A stretch of 64,000 bases of DNA, taken from NCBI GenBank assembly GCA_046497505.1, contig JAWOFN010000112.1, positions 1 through 64,000 of the forward strand, read 5' to 3'. The position numbers and the translations under genes are program-made. The number at the start of each line of letters is the position of its first letter. Within the stretch, counting starts at the first letter, position 1. Below, piece after piece: positions 60,271 to 64,000 of the stretch. The stretch is from JAWOFN01 sp046497505 [NCBI: bacterium] (GTDB lineage Bacteria; Blakebacterota; Blakebacteria; Blakebacterales). The notes under the pieces are model-generated. The model searched no databases. It was given only the letters and a program-made list of their open reading frames with translations, and had not been told where the DNA came from.

Positions 60271-61065
60271 ATGCATCTTATGAGAGACAGGAAGACGCAC
60301 CCCGGATCGATCCTGGCCGCGGTGACCGGTCTCCTCCTCCTGCCCCTCCTGGCAGGCTGCGGGGACGAACTGAACCGGGAGGTCCTCAGGGAGGAGATGG
60401 CCGCCCTCGATCAGACCTGGATCCCCGCCCTGGTCACGACGCAGCAGGGGGACCGGGCCCAAGCGGAACTCGCCACCGAGGCCTTCCGTGCCCAGTGGGA
60501 CATCTTCCGGGTGAAGTTCCGAGACTTCCCGGCGGACGACCCGCACTGGTCGGCCCGGCTGGACAGCCTGGATTCCCTGGTGGACGAGACGGTCGACTTC
60601 GTGGAGACGGGGGAGTCGCTGGAGCGGGCCCAAACCCGGCTCGAGGAGATGCGCCACGCCTTCCGCCGTCTTCGCCATGCCATCGGTATCGAGGACTACT
60701 TCCTTGACCATGTGACCGAATATCACGACGACCTGGAAATGATCACGGGTGTCGTGGAAGAGCGTCCCGAAGGCACCATCACCCCGGGGCTGATGGATTC
60801 ACTCGCCACCATGCTGGACGGAGCCGAAGAGCATTGGGACGTGGTCTCCGAACTCCGGTTCGACCAGGAGGCCTTCGACCTGGACATCGCGGCGATGAAC
60901 CGTCTCGCCAACCTGGTGCGGGAGCACCGCGAGGCGCTGCAGCGGATGCGAACCGCCCTGCAGGAGGGGGCCCGCGCTCAGATCCGGACCAGGGCGTCGG
61001 AACTGAGGGAGACCTACCTGCTCTTCTTCAAGGTGTTCGGGGACTTCTCCCCCATCACCTCCTGA
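60271..61065 (+). CDS. Lipoprotein of unknown function, helical
   Basis: 264 residues from ATG 60271 (GGAGG 8 nt upstream). Lipobox LLAGC (Cys at 30). The mature part is almost entirely long helices rich in Glu, Arg and Leu, like a four-helix bundle. No family recognised. A candidate promoter (TTGGCT at 60194-60199, TAGTTT at 60216-60221) precedes it. Confidence 0.72.
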   Translation: MHLMRDRKTHPGSILAAVTGLLLLPLLAGCGDELNREVLREEMAALDQTWIPALVTTQQGDRAQAELATEAFRAQWDIFRVKFRDFPADDPHWSARLDSLDSLVDETVDFVETGESLERAQTRLEEMRHAFRRLRHAIGIEDYFLDHVTEYHDDLEMITGVVEERPEGTITPGLMDSLATMLDGAEEHWDVVSELRFDQEAFDLDIAAMNRLANLVREHREALQRMRTALQEGARAQIRTRASELRETYLLFFKVFGDFSPITS

Positions 61066-61127
61066 AGCAGAACCGGTCCCGGGTCAGGAGGGATCGGCGT
61101 CCTCCGGCACGGATCAGGAAGGTCATC

Positions 61128-61559
61128 ATGGTGTGGGAACAGAAGGAGATACGGCTCCAGGTCCGGCAGCGCGGGTACCATCTCGTCACCGACGAGGTGA
61201 CCGGGGCCCTCGGGGAGATCCTGGGTTCGGTACGTGTGGGTCTGCTGCACCTCTTCATCCAGCACACCTCGGCTTCGCTGACACTGAACGAGAACTCGAG
61301 TCCCGACGTGCGAGGGGACTTCCGGCGGCACCTCGACGAGATGGTTCCCGAAGACGCTCCCTACTGGCAGCATACGGTCGAGGGTCCCGACGACATGCCG
61401 GCCCACATCAAGGCCTCGCTGATGGGGAGCGGATTGCTCATCCCCGTCTCGGACGGGGAACTGCACCTGGGGACGTGGCAGGGCATCTACTTATGTGAGC
61501 ACCGGGACAGCTCAGGCCCCAGGAGGCTGGTCGCGACCCTGTTCGGCAAGGAAGCCTGA
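61128..61559 (+). CDS. yjbQ: YjbQ/UPF0047 family protein
   Basis: 143 residues from ATG 61128 (AGGAAGG upstream). Family motifs FIQHTSASLTLNEN, DMPAHIKASLMG and LHLGTWQGIYLCEHR with the conserved histidines. Relatives have weak thiamine-phosphate-synthase activity and can be housekeeping enzymes of unknown main function. Cytoplasmic. Confidence 0.93.
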   Translation: MVWEQKEIRLQVRQRGYHLVTDEVTGALGEILGSVRVGLLHLFIQHTSASLTLNENSSPDVRGDFRRHLDEMVPEDAPYWQHTVEGPDDMPAHIKASLMGSGLLIPVSDGELHLGTWQGIYLCEHRDSSGPRRLVATLFGKEA

Positions 61560-61586
61560 GCCGCTGAGAAGGAAGACCGGTGGATC

Positions 61587-61844
61587 TCAGCCCGACGCCT
61601 CCGGGAGGTAGACATGGAACGCGGTGCCCTCCCCCGGCTCGGTCTCCACCTCGACGGCGATGCGCAGGGCGCCCCCTCTCGGCATGGCCTCCGTCGCGTT
61701 CACGACCAGGTTCACCATGATCTGTTCGAACTGGCCCGGGTCCGTATAGATGCAGGCCGGCTCATCCGTGAAGTCGGTCTCCAGCACGACATCCTCCCCG
61801 ATGAAGGGACCAGGATGTCGTTCCGCCGGGGCCCTCAGAAGATC
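61587..61844 (-). pseudogene. Histidine-kinase remnant (partial HATPase domain)
   Basis: On the minus strand an open frame from inside the nuoN end to a stop at 61587 codes PGPFIGEDVVLETDFTDEP, then TDPGQFEQIMVNLVVNAT (kinase N-box region), ATEAMPRGGALRIAV, and then directly EPGEGTAFHVYLPEASG, the very end of the domain. The middle (ATP lid, G1 and G2 boxes) is missing in frame, as is all N-terminal to the start. This is a gene relic, not a working kinase. No good start codon. Confidence 0.6.
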
Positions 61845-63322
61845 CCGGCGGCGTAGGCGGCGATTTCCGCCAGCGGGCTCCAGAGGATCCCGAACAGCAG
61901 GACCGGCACTACCAGGACGACGGCCAGGGCTGCCTGGGGCAGGCTGAGCCGGCCCATGGGGGCAGCGGTGGTTTCTCCCCCTCCGTCAAGCCACATCGCC
62001 TTGGCCACCCGCATGTAGTACCAGAGGCTGATCACGCTGTTCAGCACCCCGGCCACCGCGAGCCAGTATATCTCCTTCTGGATCAGGGCGGCGAAGAGGT
62101 ACCACTTGCCGATGAAGCCTGCCGTGGGGGGGAGTCCGGTGAGGCTGAAGAGGACGATGACCATGCCCACGCCCAGCATGGGGTGGCGCCAGCCCAGGTC
62201 GTTGAAAGCGGACATCTCGGCCGAGCCGGTCTGCTGCTCCACCATATCCACGATCAGGAAGAACGCGAGGTTGGCGAAGTAGTAAACCATGAGATAGAGG
62301 AGCACGGCCTGCAGGCCGGTGCCGCTGAAGGCGGCCAGCCCCATGAGGATGTAGCCCGCGTGGGCCACACCGCTGTAGGCGAGCAGCCGTTTCAGGTTGG
62401 TCTGCAGGAGGGCGGCCAGGTTCCCCAGGGTCATGGTGATGACGCTGAAGACCGCCAGGATGGCGGACCAGTCCAGCCCGCCGGCGGTGGTCCAGATACC
62501 GGTGGTCTCGGAGAGGGGCCCGGCCCCGAAGGCCCATATGAAGCGGATGAGGAGGGCCACGCCTGCGGCCTTCGGCCCCACAGCGAAGAAAGCTGCCGCG
62601 GGGGTCGGAGCCCCTTCGTACACGTCGGGGGCCCAGAAGTGGAAGGGCACCATGCTGATCTTGTATCCCACCCCGGCCAGGGTGAGCACCGCCGCGGTCA
62701 GCAGTCCCAGACTGGGTTCCATGGTGCGCAGCGCGGTCCCGATGGCATAGAGGTTCGTGTGCCCGGTCATCCCGTACAGGAGGCTGAACCCGAAGAACAT
62801 CGTCCCGGAGGCGAAGGCTCCGTAGATGACGTACTTCACCGATGCCTCGGCACCCTTCTCGTCCTCCCTGAAGAAACCCGCCATGACATAGGAGGGCACG
62901 CTCACCAGTTCCAGGGCGATGAAGACCATCACCACGTCGCTGGCGCCCACCAGCAGGTAGGCCCCGACCAGCGAAGCCATCATGAGGGCGTAGAACTCCG
63001 CGCCCCTTCGACCGATGGACCCTTCCTCGCGGGCGTGGGGGGCGGTGAACACCACCACGGCCACCGCCACGGCACTGAAGAAGAAGCGGAAGAACACCAC
63101 CATGGCGTCCACGGCCGTGGTGTCGTAGAACACCTGGGTCGCGGCCTTCGTGACATCTCCCAGACCCAGGAGCGCTGCGGCGGCGGCACCCACGGCGGCG
63201 ATCCATGCCGCGACGAGCGCCCGGTTCCGCTTCAGCACGAACTCCGCCCCGATCACCAGCGCAAGGGTCCCTGTGAGGACCAGCTCGGGGATGAAGTAGC
63301 TGAGGCTCTCTATGGTTCCCAT
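61835..63322 (-). CDS. nuoN: NADH-quinone oxidoreductase subunit N
   Basis: 495 residues, about fourteen membrane helices. Proton-channel Lys/Glu motifs and GFFREDEKGAEASVKYV, KISMVPFHFWAPDVYEG (the antiporter-type signature) and LAYSGVAHAGYILMGL. Antiporter-like subunit of complex I, pumping protons (or Na+). 12 nt after nuoM in the same direction; its end overlaps the kinase remnant by 10 nt. Confidence 0.95.
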   Translation of the reverse strand: MGTIESLSYFIPELVLTGTLALVIGAEFVLKRNRALVAAWIAAVGAAAAALLGLGDVTKAATQVFYDTTAVDAMVVFFRFFFSAVAVAVVVFTAPHAREEGSIGRRGAEFYALMMASLVGAYLLVGASDVVMVFIALELVSVPSYVMAGFFREDEKGAEASVKYVIYGAFASGTMFFGFSLLYGMTGHTNLYAIGTALRTMEPSLGLLTAAVLTLAGVGYKISMVPFHFWAPDVYEGAPTPAAAFFAVGPKAAGVALLIRFIWAFGAGPLSETTGIWTTAGGLDWSAILAVFSVITMTLGNLAALLQTNLKRLLAYSGVAHAGYILMGLAAFSGTGLQAVLLYLMVYYFANLAFFLIVDMVEQQTGSAEMSAFNDLGWRHPMLGVGMVIVLFSLTGLPPTAGFIGKWYLFAALIQKEIYWLAVAGVLNSVISLWYYMRVAKAMWLDGGGETTAAPMGRLSLPQAALAVVLVVPVLLFGILWSPLAEIAAYAAGIF

Positions 63323-63334
63323 TCGCGGCCTGCC

Positions 63335-64000
63335 TTACCCGACGACGTTGATGATCTGGCGGAGTGCCTTGTCCATGATGTCGATCAGCGTGCTCGGGAA
63401 GATCCCCAGGACGAAGGTCAGTACGACCAGCGGCACCAGCGTGACCGCCTCACGCAGCGACATGTCCGGGAAACCCTTGTACTCCTCGTTGATCTGACCG
63501 AAGTAGACCCGCTGGACCGTCCAGAGGATGTATACCGCGGTGAGGATCAGACCCGAGACCGCGATGATGGTCAGCGTCCTGTAGACGGTGAAGGCACCCA
63601 GCAGGCTGAGGGCCTCGCCGATGAAGCCGGACATGGAGGGCAGCCCCAGCGAACCCATCAGGAGGAGCAGGCTCACGCCGAAGTACTTCGGCATGTGCAG
63701 TGCCAGCCCGCCGAAACGGTCCAGGTCCCGGTGGTGCGCCCGATCGTAGATCACGCCGACCACGAGGAAGAGCCCCCCGGAGAGGATCCCGTGGCTGATC
63801 ATCTGGAACACCGCCCCGTTCATGCCGTATGCGGTCAGGCTCGCCATGCCCAGGAGGACGAACCCCATGTGGCTCACACTCGAGTAGGCCACCAGCTTCT
63901 TGAAGTCGGTCTGGGCCATGGCCACGAAAGCGCCGTAGACGATGTTGATCACACCGATGATGGCAAGGGTGTAGGCGAACCAGACCGTCCCCTCCGGGAG
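63335..64000 (-). CDS. nuoM: NADH-quinone oxidoreductase subunit M, C-terminal part
   Basis: 222 residues visible; the N-terminal part lies beyond the window. AMAQTDFKKLVAYSSVSHMG is the antiporter-type signature of NuoM, with ISHGILSGGLFLVVG and a GLPSMSGFIGE loop. Antiporter-like proton pump subunit of complex I, partner of NuoN; upstream nuo genes are expected to the right. Confidence 0.95.
   Translation of the reverse strand, partial: LPEGTVWFAYTLAIIGVINIVYGAFVAMAQTDFKKLVAYSSVSHMGFVLLGMASLTAYGMNGAVFQMISHGILSGGLFLVVGVIYDRAHHRDLDRFGGLALHMPKYFGVSLLLLMGSLGLPSMSGFIGEALSLLGAFTVYRTLTIIAVSGLILTAVYILWTVQRVYFGQINEEYKGFPDMSLREAVTLVPLVVLTFVLGIFPSTLIDIMDKALRQIINVVG

Noticed and set aside
1-64000. CRISPR arrays, insertion sequences, prophage or integrative elements
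   Set aside because: No spaced direct repeats, transposase or integrase motifs, or att-like duplications were found on reading both strands; broken genes look like deletion decay, not insertion.

Overview
This is a 64 kb stretch of a GC-rich, densely packed bacterial chromosome. I saw no rRNA or tRNA genes, insertion sequences, CRISPR arrays or phage genes. ATG, GTG and (less often) TTG starts are used with good GGAGG-type ribosome sites, and a few genes start so close to a -10 box that their mRNAs may be leaderless. The gene content suggests a metabolically versatile, probably non-model lineage: a group 3b [NiFe]-hydrogenase, complex I, a Na+-pumping decarboxylase, archaeal-type HMG-CoA synthase and thiolase, a double-thioredoxin disulfide oxidoreductase, a LonC-like protease and a PfaA-style polyketide synthase. 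It resembles Gemmatimonadota, Acidobacteriota or related environmental or thermophilic groups. That placement is inference from gene content; no phylogenetic marker is present beyond nuoN and nuoM.

Layout, left to right. 1-6.7 kb: a minus-strand lipid/polyketide operon (acyl-CoA dehydrogenase, then a KS-AT-KS-ACP synthase that runs off the left edge), divergent from a soluble reductive-dehalogenase-like Fe-S protein. 8-11 kb: HD-GYP protein, LOG-family hydrolase, small membrane protein, thioredoxin-fold protein. 11.2-17.5 kb: M14 peptidase, then the hydrogenase operon hydB-hydG-hydD-hydA-protease, whose promoter carries two CRP/FNR-type operators. 17.7-25.9 kb: C1-type peptidase, a PadR/membrane-sensor pair, a Ca2+-type P-ATPase followed by a broken ClC chloride channel gene, and a beta-CASP nuclease. 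25.9-31.3 kb: gamma-glutamyltransferase and a methylmalonyl-CoA decarboxylase operon. 31.4-35.9 kb: FAD oxidoreductase, DUF1858-like protein, and the HMG-CoA synthase/thiolase/DUF35 cluster. 36-41.8 kb: disulfide oxidoreductase, ECF sigma/anti-sigma pair, Cu/Zn superoxide dismutase, an AtuA-like gene remnant, a secreted unknown, a PAS protein with an H-box but no ATPase domain, and a TPR lipoprotein. 41.9-51 kb: LonC-like protease, leucine dehydrogenase, Asp/Glu racemase, and two tandem antiporter-RCK-EIIA-like fusion genes. 52.3-60 kb: a poly-gamma-glutamate-type operon. 60.3-64 kb: lipoprotein, YjbQ, a histidine-kinase remnant, then nuoN and nuoM.

The most promising poorly described system is the 52.3-60 kb operon: capB, capC, pgsW, a secreted DUF6305-like protein, a TRAP-large-subunit-like permease, a 54-residue membrane protein, a membrane-anchored M14 metallohydrolase and a secreted C69 peptidase. 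Spacing is tight, and two stop codons lie inside the next gene's TAGGAGG ribosome site, so the genes are probably expressed together. The gene set reads as making a glutamyl (or other amide-linked) polymer, moving a substrate or product across the membrane, and cutting the polymer outside. That substrate assignment is inference.

Several genes are decaying: a ClC gene with an out-of-frame internal deletion, a truncated and frameshifted AtuA-like gene, and a histidine kinase reduced to part of its ATPase domain.
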